Positions 1-5,379 of a stretch of 7,397 nt of DNA are shown here, piece by piece. Made by a program: the position numbers and the translations under genes. This stretch comes from an uncultured bacterium (GTDB lineage: Bacteria > Desulfobacterota > Desulfovibrionia > Desulfovibrionales > Desulfovibrionaceae). The notes beneath the pieces were generated by a model. The model saw only the letters and a program-made list of their open reading frames with translations, made no database searches and had not been told where the DNA came from. Every line of letters begins with the position of its first letter. Positions within the stretch are counted from its first letter, which is position 1. Location: assembly GCA_905215675.1 (NCBI GenBank), contig CAJMRA010000113.1, forward strand, positions 1 through 7,397, given 5' to 3'.

Positions 1-57
1 GGGTTCCCCTCCCCCTGAATCTCAACCCTCAACCCATTTCAAAGATAAAACGCTCTA
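1..57 (-). repeat. Edge copy of the dispersed repeat, inverted relative to the right edge
   Basis: Bases 1-43 are the exact reverse complement of 7343-7385. The similarity continues with a few mismatches to the GCTCTA at 52-57, which matches TAGAGC at 7329-7334. The stretch CAAAGATAAAACGCTCTA also resembles the 3' end of the internal copy at 3093-3215, so this piece ends like the other family members. The sequence beyond the hexamer end is a T/G-rich and C-rich stretch not found in the internal copies. The repeat probably continues off the left edge. No coding content is seen. Confidence 0.85.
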
Positions 58-77
58 AGCTGAGACTGGTCGCAAGG

Positions 78-118
78 AAAAAAATGAGGGGGGAGGGATC
101 AAGGTCCCTCCCCCCTCA
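78..118 (-). terminator. Intrinsic terminator of the YkgJ-family gene
   Basis: Bases 85-98 and 105-118 form a perfect 14-bp stem (TGAGGGGGGAGGGA with its complement) around a 6-nt loop. On the minus strand the stem is followed directly by seven T residues (84 down to 78). It starts 19 nt after the TAA stop of the minus-strand gene at 138-923, the expected position and polarity for Rho-independent termination of the hisI-hisG-ykgJ-like cluster. Confidence 0.88.
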
Positions 119-137
119 CTGTCTGCGAAGGGCTTTG

Positions 138-923
138 TTATTCGTGTTTCTGCAAGCCTTCGCTCTGGCCGAAAATGACGAGTTCCATCCAGTCGAGGGC
201 AAAGTCAAGCGTGTCTTCTTCGCGGCTCATGACGGCGTTGCGGCGTTCTTCGGAGAGTTCCACGCGGGAGAAGATGTGCATCCGTTCGATGAGTTCGCGG
301 AATTTGTCCAGCTGGTAGAGGCAGAGAACGGCCATGGTGGCCATGCGGGCTTCCAGCGGCTTGCCGGAGGCGCGTACCATGCTCATCAGGCGCATATAGC
401 GGTCATTGGAGGCGTTGAAGGGTTCCAGTCCCTGATTCGTCCGCCATTCCTGCGCCGTCCAGTCCCGGCCCTGATCAAAGCCGTGGCAGTGGGGCTCGCG
501 CACGATGAAGAAGCGTTCCTCCACGCCGTCCCGGCCCATTCTGGCGCCGCGTCCCAGCGGATAGCAGCGGCAGGCGCCGGGCCGGTTTTCATAGACGGAG
601 CATCCGGCGGGGGTCACGAAGGGACAGGGTTCGCCGGGCCCTTCCAGCATGCGCAGGAGCGGCAGGGGAAAGCCCGTGTCCGGGAAGGTGCGCATGCGGG
701 TATGGGTATTGAGGAAGGTCTCGCTGTCCATGCCGAAATGACGGCGCAGGCGCAGCACGTCGTAGGGCGTGAGCGGCAGGGTCAGTTCCGCGCAACAGCG
801 GTTGAAGCAGGGCACTTCGGGATTGCAGGCGAAGCAGAACGTCTTGCCGGGTTCCAGCTCCGGCAGGTTTTCGAGAAATTCGCGGCTGGCGTCGTCCATT
901 ACGGCTTCGGGGGTTTCGCTCAT
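138..923 (-). CDS. YkgJ-family (CxxCxxCC) zinc/iron-cluster-binding protein
   Basis: This 261-residue cytoplasmic protein has the cysteine pattern of the YkgJ/CxxCxxCC family, annotated as zinc- or iron-chelating; the biochemical role is not established. Visible ligands are C30, C33, C39, C43 and C44, in the segment FCFACNPEVPCFNRCC, then C100, C108, C118 and C120 around the family signature GCSVYENRPGACRCYPLGR, and C146. There is no signal peptide or membrane segment. The C-terminal third is helical and acidic. I chose the ATG at 923 because AAGGA sits 8 nt upstream on the minus strand. The frame stays open to about 1016, but that extension translates repeat sequence and is probably not coding. 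It lies downstream of hisG, separated by 131 nt that contain a repeat copy, and ends in a strong terminator. It may be cotranscribed with hisG, but nothing in it is specific to histidine synthesis. Confidence 0.9.
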   Translation of the reverse strand: MSETPEAVMDDASREFLENLPELEPGKTFCFACNPEVPCFNRCCAELTLPLTPYDVLRLRRHFGMDSETFLNTHTRMRTFPDTGFPLPLLRMLEGPGEPCPFVTPAGCSVYENRPGACRCYPLGRGARMGRDGVEERFFIVREPHCHGFDQGRDWTAQEWRTNQGLEPFNASNDRYMRLMSMVRASGKPLEARMATMAVLCLYQLDKFRELIERMHIFSRVELSEERRNAVMSREEDTLDFALDWMELVIFGQSEGLQKHE

Positions 924-959
924 GGGGGGAGTCCTTGGTTTGGGCTGTCGGAACCTGAA

Positions 960-1058
960 GCATTTCACTTCGGGCCGGGCGGCGCTGTGCCGCGCCTTGC
1001 GTTTCACCTTTTCCAAAGGTGAAACGCGCTAGAGCAATTTCAGTTTGAAACGCTCTAG
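960..1058 (+). repeat. Dispersed palindromic repeat, copy A (modules M3-M4 plus a minimal unit)
   Basis: This copy fills most of the hisG/ykgJ-like gap. It begins within the family sequence before M3 (CACTTCGGGCC). It carries M3 (979-983 with 989-993) and a perfect 13-bp M4 stem (999-1011 with 1015-1027, loop TCC). Joined to it is a 30-bp unit, 1029-1058, with perfect 7-bp ends CTAGAGC and GCTCTAG around an M1-like core (TTTCAGTTTGAAA). The minus-strand hisG stop codon lies at 1057-1055, inside the outer end of the unit. M4 lacks a T-tract on either side, so it does not look like an intrinsic terminator. In a hisG-ykgJ-like transcript it would act as a strong intercistronic hairpin. Confidence 0.88.
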
Positions 1059-1948
1059 ATGACCTTGTTCAGGGCGTATTCGATGATGCCTTCCGCGCCG
1101 GCCTTGCGCAGGCGGGGGATCAGATCGCGCACCACGTCGATGTTGACGACGGTTTCCACGGACAGCCAGCGGGCATCCTGAAGGGGGGAGACCGTGGGCG
1201 AGTTGAGGGAAGGCAGCATGCCGAGGATGGCGTCGAGATTTTCGGCGGGCGCGTTCATCTTGATGGCCACGAGGCTTTCGGCGCGCAGCGCGCCTTCCAG
1301 CAGCAGGGTGATCTGCTCGATCTTGGCGCGTTTGGCGGGATCGTTCATGGCGTCCTTGTTGGCGATGAGCACGGGATAGGAGCACATGACCTCGTCGATG
1401 ATGCGCAGACCGTGGGCGCGGATGGTGGTGCCGGTTTCGGTCACTTCCACGATGCCGTCAGCCAGACCTTCCACAACCTTGGCTTCGGTCGCGCCCCAGG
1501 AATAGAAGATATTGACGTTGACGCCCAGACGGTCGAAGTAGCGGCTGGTCAGTCCTTTCAGCTCGGTGGCGATGCGCTTGCCCTCAAGGTCGCGGGGACT
1601 CTGATAGGGCGCGTCTCCGGCCACGGCCAGCACCCAGCGGCAGGGCCGGTTGGAGGTCTTGGAATAGACGAGATCGGCAATGCGCACGACCTTGTCTTCG
1701 AGGCCGCATTCCATGAGCCAGTCGAGGCCGACAATGCCGAGGTCAAGGATGCCCGCTTCGATGTAGCCGCCGATTTCCTGCACGCGGCAGAGGGAGGCGG
1801 CGATGGTGGGATCGTTGATGTCGGGGAAATAGTTGCGGGTATGCTTGCGGATTTTCCAGCCCGCGCGCTCGAAGAGATTGATGGTGGCGTCTTCCAGCGA
1901 GCCCTTGGGCACGCCGAGTTTGAGAATGATCTGGCTTTCAGCGGTCAT
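1055..1948 (-). CDS. hisG: ATP phosphoribosyltransferase, long form (HisG)
   Basis: This 297-residue protein catalyses the committed first step of histidine synthesis, condensing ATP with PRPP to phosphoribosyl-ATP in the cytoplasm. The N-terminus LGVPKGSLEDATINLFERAG is typical of the catalytic domain. The PRPP-binding signature is EVTETGTTIRAHGL at residues 168-181. From about residue 220 to the end, AIKMNAPAENLDAILGMLP, SPTVSPL and GAEGIIEYALNKVI match the C-terminal ACT-like regulatory domain. The length, close to the 299 residues of E. coli HisG, makes this the long, histidine-inhibited form that needs no HisZ (family knowledge). The ATG at 1948 is supported by AAGGA 8 nt upstream. The stop TAG at 1057-1055 is also the outer end of repeat copy A, so the last codons could have been set by the insertion. 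hisI lies 230 nt upstream on the same strand. Confidence 0.97.
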   Translation of the reverse strand: MTAESQIILKLGVPKGSLEDATINLFERAGWKIRKHTRNYFPDINDPTIAASLCRVQEIGGYIEAGILDLGIVGLDWLMECGLEDKVVRIADLVYSKTSNRPCRWVLAVAGDAPYQSPRDLEGKRIATELKGLTSRYFDRLGVNVNIFYSWGATEAKVVEGLADGIVEVTETGTTIRAHGLRIIDEVMCSYPVLIANKDAMNDPAKRAKIEQITLLLEGALRAESLVAIKMNAPAENLDAILGMLPSLNSPTVSPLQDARWLSVETVVNIDVVRDLIPRLRKAGAEGIIEYALNKVI

Positions 1949-1966
1949 GATGGATTTCCTTTAACC

Positions 1967-1988
1967 GTTCCTGCGAAGCAGGAGGAAC
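1967..1988 (-). promoter_or_regulatory. Small hairpin just upstream of the hisG ribosome-binding site
   Basis: GTTCCTGC (1967-1974) can pair with GCAGG...GAAC (1978-1988), with a short bulge and a 3-nt loop. On the minus strand it ends a few bases before the hisG Shine-Dalgarno sequence. It could affect hisG translation in an hisI-hisG transcript, but the stem is short and interrupted. No regulator is implied. Confidence 0.3.
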
Positions 1989-2109
1989 TGTGTATCGGGC
2001 TGCGGAGCATGCGAATGCCCCGAAGCAAGCATGGCGTCGATTGGTGGCGCGGACGGCGCGGCCGTGTGGCAAATGCGTGACGGCGCGGGCCGGGGCATTT
2101 TTTCGGCAT

Positions 2110-2181
2110 GCGGCCCGTTGTTTCCTTCGGGCCGGGCGGCGCTGCGCCGCCGCCTTGTCTTTTCAACGGCAAAGCGCGCTA
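2110..2181 (-). repeat. Dispersed palindromic repeat, copy B (M2 hairpin deleted, M4 decayed)
   Basis: On the plus strand GCGGCCCGTTGTTTCC corresponds to the start of module M2 in fuller copies. It runs straight into TTCGGGCCGGGCGG, so the M2 stem-loop itself is missing. M3 is intact: GGCGGC (2135-2140) pairs with GCCGCC (2146-2151) around GCTGC. M4 (CTTTTCAACGGCAAAG) has lost most of its left arm. The outer end CGCGCTA includes the complement of the hisI stop codon (2181-2179). The copy lies in the 230-nt gap between hisI and hisG, within the presumed transcript. Confidence 0.75.
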
Positions 2182-2577
2182 TTTGCCGTACACCGCGGCC
2201 GGATCGAAGACCTGCGGGGAGCAGATATGCTCTTCGCCGTCCTTCCATTCGCGGAAAAAGCAGGATCGCCGTCCCGTATGGCAGGCTGCGCCGCCGATCT
2301 GATCTATCAGCAGGACGACGGCGTCGGCGTCGCAGTCGAGCCGGATGGCCCGCACCTTCTGCACATTGCCCGACGTGCCTCCCTTGTGCCAGAGTTCCCG
2401 GCGGCTCCGGCTCCAGTAGTGGGCCTCGCCCGTGCGCAGGGTGGCGTTCCAGGCGTTTTCATCCATATAGGCAAGCATCAGCACCTCTCCGGTGGCGGCG
2501 TCCTGCGCAATGGCGGGCACAAGGCCTTTGGAAAAGTCGGGAGCAAAGCTCGACGGCGGCAGGGAAGCATGAGACAC
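2179..2577 (-). CDS. hisI: Phosphoribosyl-AMP cyclohydrolase (HisI)
   Basis: This 132-residue enzyme opens the adenine ring of phosphoribosyl-AMP, the third step of histidine synthesis, in the cytoplasm. It is the stand-alone form without a fused HisE domain. Conserved blocks are GEVLMLAYMDENAW (30-43), HYWSRSRRELWHKG (53-66), TSGNVQKV (68-75) and the metal-binding DCDADA (81-86). The three zinc cysteines expected from the family are C82, C99 and C106, the last two in ACHTGRRSCFFR. The start is GTG at 2577, chosen because GGAGG lies 7 nt upstream on the minus strand. The TAG stop at 2181-2179 abuts repeat copy B. hisG follows on the same strand after 230 nt. No other his gene lies in the window, so the pathway is dispersed at least on this side. 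Confidence 0.97.
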   Translation of the reverse strand: MSHASLPPSSFAPDFSKGLVPAIAQDAATGEVLMLAYMDENAWNATLRTGEAHYWSRSRRELWHKGGTSGNVQKVRAIRLDCDADAVVLLIDQIGGAACHTGRRSCFFREWKDGEEHICSPQVFDPAAVYGK

Positions 2578-2611
2578 GAGGGGTCCTCCGGCAGGGAAAA
2601 GACTGTTGGGG

Positions 2612-2640
2612 GATATGATCGGGGCATGAGAGCTTGTCCA
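2612..2640 (-). promoter_or_regulatory. Candidate sigma70-type promoter of hisI
   Basis: Reading the minus strand, TGGACA (2640-2635) and CATATC (2617-2612) are separated by 17 nt and end 34 nt before the hisI GTG. The -35 match is good and the -10 match is poor (3 of 6). Both the -35 and the spacer overlap the outer end of repeat copy C, so a repeat may supply part of the hisI promoter. This is inference from consensus only. Confidence 0.33.
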
Positions 2641-2770
2641 GTCTGAAACGCGTTGCGTCTCACGTCATACGGCCTGTCGTTTCGCGGAGAAAGCGCGTTT
2701 TTCCGCTCGCTTCGGGCCGGGCGACGCGGCGTCCCGCCTCGCGTTTTCACCGTTTTCAACGGTGAAACGC
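2628..2770 (+). repeat. Dispersed palindromic repeat, copy C (all four modules)
   Basis: Copy C starts with GAGAGC...CAGTCTGAAACGC, a diverged form of the TAGAGC...CAGTTTGAAACGC end. M1 has lost part of its right arm (GCGTCTCACG). M2 is GCGGAGAAA (2684-2692) paired with TTTTTCCGC (2698-2706), with one G-T pair. M3 is GGCGAC with GT..CGCC (2720-2738), where an A-T pair replaces the G-C pair of other copies. M4 is a 10-bp stem TTTCACCGTT (2745-2754) with AACGGTGAAA (2758-2767), loop TTC, and ends in GAAACGC. It lies upstream of hisI and far upstream of the divergent helicase. Confidence 0.85.
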
Positions 2771-3059
2771 CCCGGGGCCTGATAACACTACCATTTCTAT
2801 TTATTTCAAATAAATAGAAAATATAGGGACACATAACCTTTGAAAAGTACTTGCCGCATGGCCTGTGTCCCTCTGAAAAAGCGCGTTGGGGGAAGGATGG
2901 GTTTCCTTCCCCCCAGAAGAACGATGTAGTGTCAACACAGTCTGATGCGTTGGCAGACTAGCGCCAAAGGCCGGTCAAGGCAAGGCGCGATGCCGGGAAT
3001 GATGCCGGAAGCCGGGAAAAACGGCGTTGTTTCCGACGTCCGGCACGGCGGGCCGAGAC
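2771..3059. other. Intergenic stretch without a recognisable gene, with several hairpins
   Basis: No open frame here has both a plausible ribosome-binding site and protein-like composition. The stretch holds a 27-nt AT-rich palindrome (2794-2820) and a 9-bp stem AGGGACACA/TGTGTCCCT (2825-2833 with 2864-2872) enclosing 30 nt. It also holds a 10-bp stem GGGGGAAGGA/TCCTTCCCCC (2888-2897 with 2904-2913) and a 6-bp stem AGTCTG/CAGACT (2939-2944 with 2954-2959). The third stem has TTTTT only after a 7-nt gap on the minus strand, so it is at best a weak minus-strand terminator. The rest, 2960-3059, is GC-rich with short direct repeats of GATGCCGG. I see no tRNA, riboswitch or known small-RNA motif. 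Confidence 0.55.
2794..2820. repeat. 27-nt AT-rich perfect palindrome
   Basis: TTTCTATTTATTT (2794-2806) and AAATAAATAGAAA (2808-2820) are perfect complements around a single C. The stretch contains only A and T except for three positions, in strong contrast to the GC-rich surroundings. It lies between the divergent hisI and helicase genes, 217 nt from the hisI start. It could be a regulator-binding site or a cruciform-forming site. No known operator consensus is recognised. Confidence 0.6.
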
Positions 3060-3088
3060 TTTACAGCGGGTGGAGAAACCGCTAGAAC
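3060..3088 (+). promoter_or_regulatory. Candidate promoter for a plus-strand leader RNA
   Basis: TTTACA (3060-3065) and TAGAAC (3083-3088) are 17 nt apart and match the sigma70 boxes at 5 of 6 and 4 of 6 positions. Transcription would start about 3095, at the beginning of repeat copy D. It would run into the intrinsic terminator at 3325-3363 and, on readthrough, into the helicase. This is consensus matching only. Confidence 0.33.
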
Positions 3089-3092
3089 TTGT

Positions 3093-3215
3093 CTAGAGCA
3101 ATTTCAGTTTGAAACGCTGCGCGTTTCAAACCATACGGCCTGTCGTTTCGCGGAAAAAACGCGTTTTTTTTCCGCTCACTTCGGGCTTCACCTTTTTCAA
3201 AGGTAAAACGCTCTC
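3093..3215 (+). repeat. Dispersed palindromic repeat, copy D (M1, M2, M4; M3 missing)
   Basis: It starts CTAGAGCAATTTCAG. M1 is a perfect 11-bp stem GTTTGAAACGC (3107-3117) with GCGTTTCAAAC (3121-3131), loop TGC. M2 is a 10-bp stem GCGGAAAAAA (3150-3159) with TTTTTTCCGC (3166-3175). The GC-rich M3 is absent: CACTTCGGGC joins directly to TTCACC. M4 is ACCTTT (3190-3195) with AAAGGT (3199-3204), loop TTC. The end is AAAACGCTCT (3206-3215). It is the best copy for defining the left end of the family. It lies between the candidate promoter at 3060-3088 and the terminator at 3325. Confidence 0.9.
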
Positions 3216-3324
3216 GAAGCCGCGTCTTGCGCGCAGGGCGCTGTCCGCTGCGCTGCGTTGCGCGGGTGGGCGGTTCCCTGCCGTCGTCCGTCTGTATGGG
3301 CATGCTCGGGGAATCGCACGGGAC

Positions 3325-3363
3325 CATGGTTCCTTTCCCGGAAGGACCATGACGTCTTTTTTT
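3325..3363 (+). terminator. Intrinsic terminator upstream of the helicase gene
   Basis: CATGGTTCCTT (3325-3335) pairs with AAGGACCATG (3342-3351), ten base pairs with one bulged T and a loop TCCCGG. Five nt later comes a run of seven T (3357-3363), with a second run of six T just beyond. The shape and polarity are those of a plus-strand Rho-independent terminator. No protein gene lies immediately upstream on this strand, so it ends either a small RNA or a leader transcript of the helicase. Confidence 0.75.
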
Positions 3364-3435
3364 CTGTTTTTTCCGCAAGCTGCATCTGATTATTCTTCCC
3401 GTTTTCCTTTCCGGGCCCGATGCGGCGTTTGCGGA

Positions 3436-3498
3436 GTGAAGCCGTCGGGGCCGCGCGCCGGTTGCGGTTCGCGCGTCGTGAACGCTCGACGGCTTCGC
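3436..3498. repeat. Long nested inverted repeat in the helicase upstream region
   Basis: GAAGCCGTCG (3438-3447) and CGACGGCTTC (3487-3496) are perfect 10-bp arms. They extend by wobble and one more pair to about 3436 and 3498. Inside, CGCGCG (3452-3457) can pair with CGCGCG (3470-3475). The result is a stacked hairpin in the DNA or in a helicase leader RNA. No T-tract follows, so it is not a terminator. Confidence 0.55.
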
Positions 3499-3714
3499 GC
3501 GGTCGCGCGCAGGGCGCTTTGGGGAGCGCGAGCCCGCGGACGACGCGGCGTTGCCGTGCCGTCCCGCTCATCCGTGTTCCGCAGCGGCTCCCTTGCGACC
3601 GGCATTCCCGTTCTTTCCGGGGAACAGTCCGCGGCGTCCGCATTTTTCGGCGCGCGGGGCGTACACCTTTTTCAATCCCGCCGACGCGACGCGTTGCGGC
3701 GGAGCGGATATCCC

Positions 3715-5379
3715 ATGTCTCAGGAACATACAGATCCCCTTTCTTCTTCCGACGATCTTTCCCGTTTTTCCATCAGCGAACCCGAAAACGCCTTGCCGCG
3801 CGTGGGGCTGGACGACGTGCCGGAGATGCTGCGCGCGGCCTGCGCGCGCGCCGGGTGGACGCAGCTCATGCCGGTGCAGTCGCTGGCCCTGCCCTATCTG
3901 CTGGCCGGGCGCGACATCATGGTGCAATCGCGCACGGGCAGCGGGAAGACCGGCTGCTATCTGCTGCCCATGCTGCCGCATCTCGACCCGGAAGTGCGCG
4001 CGCCGCAGGCGCTGGTGCTGGTCCCCACGCGGGAGCTGGCCGTGCAGGTGGAGCATGAGGCCGCGACGCTGTTTGCGGACGCCGGTTTGCGGACCGTGGC
4101 CGTTTACGGCGGCGTGGGCTACGGCAAACAGATGGAAGCCCTGCGCGAGGGCGCGCAGGTGCTGGTGGGCACGCCCGGGCGCGTGCTCGATCATCTGCTG
4201 CGCCATACGCTGGATCTTGAGGCCCTGCGGGTGCTGGTCTTTGACGAGGCGGATCGCATGCTGTCCATCGGGTTTTATCCCGACATGAAGGAAGTGCAGC
4301 GGTATCTGCCGCGGCGGCGCATTCATACCTGCCTGTTTTCGGCGACCTATCCTCCGCATGTGCTCAAGCTGGCGGGCGAGTTCATGAGCAGCCCGGACAT
4401 GCTGTCGCTTTCGCAGAAGGAAGTGCATGTGGCGGAGGTCCAGCACCTGTTCTGCCGCGTCAAGCCCATGGAAAAGGATCGCGTGCTGGTGCGGCTGCTG
4501 GAAACGGAAAATCCCGCGTCCGCCATCATTTTTTGCAATACCAAGGCCAATGTGCATTATGTCGCCGACGTGCTGAAAGGCTTCGGCTATAATGCGGATG
4601 AACTTTCGGCCGATTTGAGTCAGAATAAGCGGGAAGCCGTGCTGGACAAGATTCGTCAGGGGCGGCTTCAGTATCTGGTGGCCACGGACGTGGCGGCGCG
4701 CGGTATCGATATTCCCCAGTTGTCGCACGTGTTCTTGTACGAGCCGCCGGAGGATCACGAAAGCTACATTCACCGGGCGGGCCGTACCGGTCGCGCCGGG
4801 GCCGCCGGGACGGTCATTTCCCTGGTCGACGTCATGCAGCTCATGGAACTGGAGCGCATCGCCGGGCATTTCCGCATTGCGTTGCGGGAACTGCCCGCCC
4901 CCTCCGAAGAGGATGTGGCCGCCGCCGCGGGACAACGGCTCGTCGCCATCCTTGAAGCGCGCTTCCGGGGTCTGAACGGGCTGGAAAAGGTGCGGGCCGC
5001 GCGCTATGTGCCGCTTGCGCGAACGCTGGCGGGCGTGTCGGCCGACGGCGCGGCGGCGGACGGGGAAAATCTCCTGCTGCTGGCCATGCTGCTGGACGCA
5101 TGCCATCAGCAGAGCCTGCACGAGACGCGCTTCCCCGACGACGGCGGCGACGGGCAGACGCGCAAGGAGCGCGGCCGCGCCGGGCGCGGTCGGCGGCGGC
5201 GCGAAAGCGCCCGCCGGGAGGAGGCCGGGGGAACGCTCTCCGACGGAGGGCCGGACGCCGCGCAGCCTGTGGCCGCCGAGGGAGCGGAGCGGACCGGGAG
5301 CGGCAAACGTCGGCGGCGTCGGTCGCGGCGCTCGTCGGGCGGCAATGCCGCGCGGGAGACCGTCGGCACGGACGAATAG
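3715..5379 (+). CDS. DEAD-box ATP-dependent RNA helicase
   Basis: This 554-residue protein unwinds or remodels RNA using ATP, probably in ribosome assembly or mRNA decay (family knowledge). All core motifs are present: Q motif GWTQLMPVQ (47-55), Walker A SRTGSGKT (72-79), PTREL (104-108), GG (132-133), TPGR (153-156), DEAD (177-180), SAT (209-211), IIFC (271-274), TDVAARGID (324-332) and HRAGRTGRAG (353-362). After the core, residues 400-470 are of unclear type, and 480-540 form an arginine-rich low-complexity tail, probably for RNA binding. The ATG at 3715 has GGAG 10 nt upstream and is the first start giving family-like sequence; a longer frame from 3109 is rejected. The TAG stop at 5377-5379 coincides with the start of repeat copy E. 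It is RhlE/DeaD-like, but the exact subfamily cannot be decided by eye, so no symbol is given. Confidence 0.95.
   Translation: MSQEHTDPLSSSDDLSRFSISEPENALPRVGLDDVPEMLRAACARAGWTQLMPVQSLALPYLLAGRDIMVQSRTGSGKTGCYLLPMLPHLDPEVRAPQALVLVPTRELAVQVEHEAATLFADAGLRTVAVYGGVGYGKQMEALREGAQVLVGTPGRVLDHLLRHTLDLEALRVLVFDEADRMLSIGFYPDMKEVQRYLPRRRIHTCLFSATYPPHVLKLAGEFMSSPDMLSLSQKEVHVAEVQHLFCRVKPMEKDRVLVRLLETENPASAIIFCNTKANVHYVADVLKGFGYNADELSADLSQNKREAVLDKIRQGRLQYLVATDVAARGIDIPQLSHVFLYEPPEDHESYIHRAGRTGRAGAAGTVISLVDVMQLMELERIAGHFRIALRELPAPSEEDVAAAAGQRLVAILEARFRGLNGLEKVRAARYVPLARTLAGVSADGAAADGENLLLLAMLLDACHQQSLHETRFPDDGGDGQTRKERGRAGRGRRRRESARREEAGGTLSDGGPDAAQPVAAEGAERTGSGKRRRRRSRRSSGGNAARETVGTDE

Larger units (their letters stand above)
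3216..3714 (+). other. Long structured region upstream of the helicase, no protein gene seen
   Basis: About 500 nt precede the helicase start. The helicase reading frame stays open back through this region, but its translation is arginine-rich, protein-unlike and runs into repeat copy D, so I treat it as noncoding. Contents are an intrinsic terminator (3325-3363) and a long nested stem (3436-3498). A 14-nt direct repeat GCGCGCAGGGCGCT lies at 3229-3242 and 3505-3518. A short CACCTTTTTCAA at 3664-3675 recalls module M4 and may be a decayed repeat fragment. A long 5' leader is common for cold-regulated RNA helicases in other bacteria, but this leader resembles none that I recognise. Confidence 0.5.

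Noticed and set aside
84..1022. A 312-codon plus-strand frame opposite the YkgJ-like gene
   Set aside because: It starts in the terminator stem and ends in repeat copy A. The minus strand carries the cysteine signatures and a good ribosome-binding site.
2858..2929. A 23-codon small open frame between the repeat copies
   Set aside because: No Shine-Dalgarno sequence precedes it, and it runs through a hairpin. Nothing supports translation.
2932..2937. TTGACA on the minus strand as a -35 box
   Set aside because: No acceptable -10 box lies 16-18 nt downstream; the region there is a G-run.
2960..3059. tRNA or other known RNA gene in the GC-rich stretch
   Set aside because: No T-loop GTTCGA-type motif, acceptor stem or cloverleaf could be found by eye.
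3296..3352. An 18-codon open frame ending at the helicase upstream terminator, as a leader peptide
   Set aside because: There is no ribosome-binding site and no run of regulatory codons. The overlap with the terminator stem explains the start and stop triplets.
3109..3714. N-terminal extension of the helicase frame (about 202 residues)
   Set aside because: It begins inside repeat copy D, crosses a terminator, is Arg-rich and protein-unlike. A good start with a ribosome-binding site and family-like sequence occurs at 3715.
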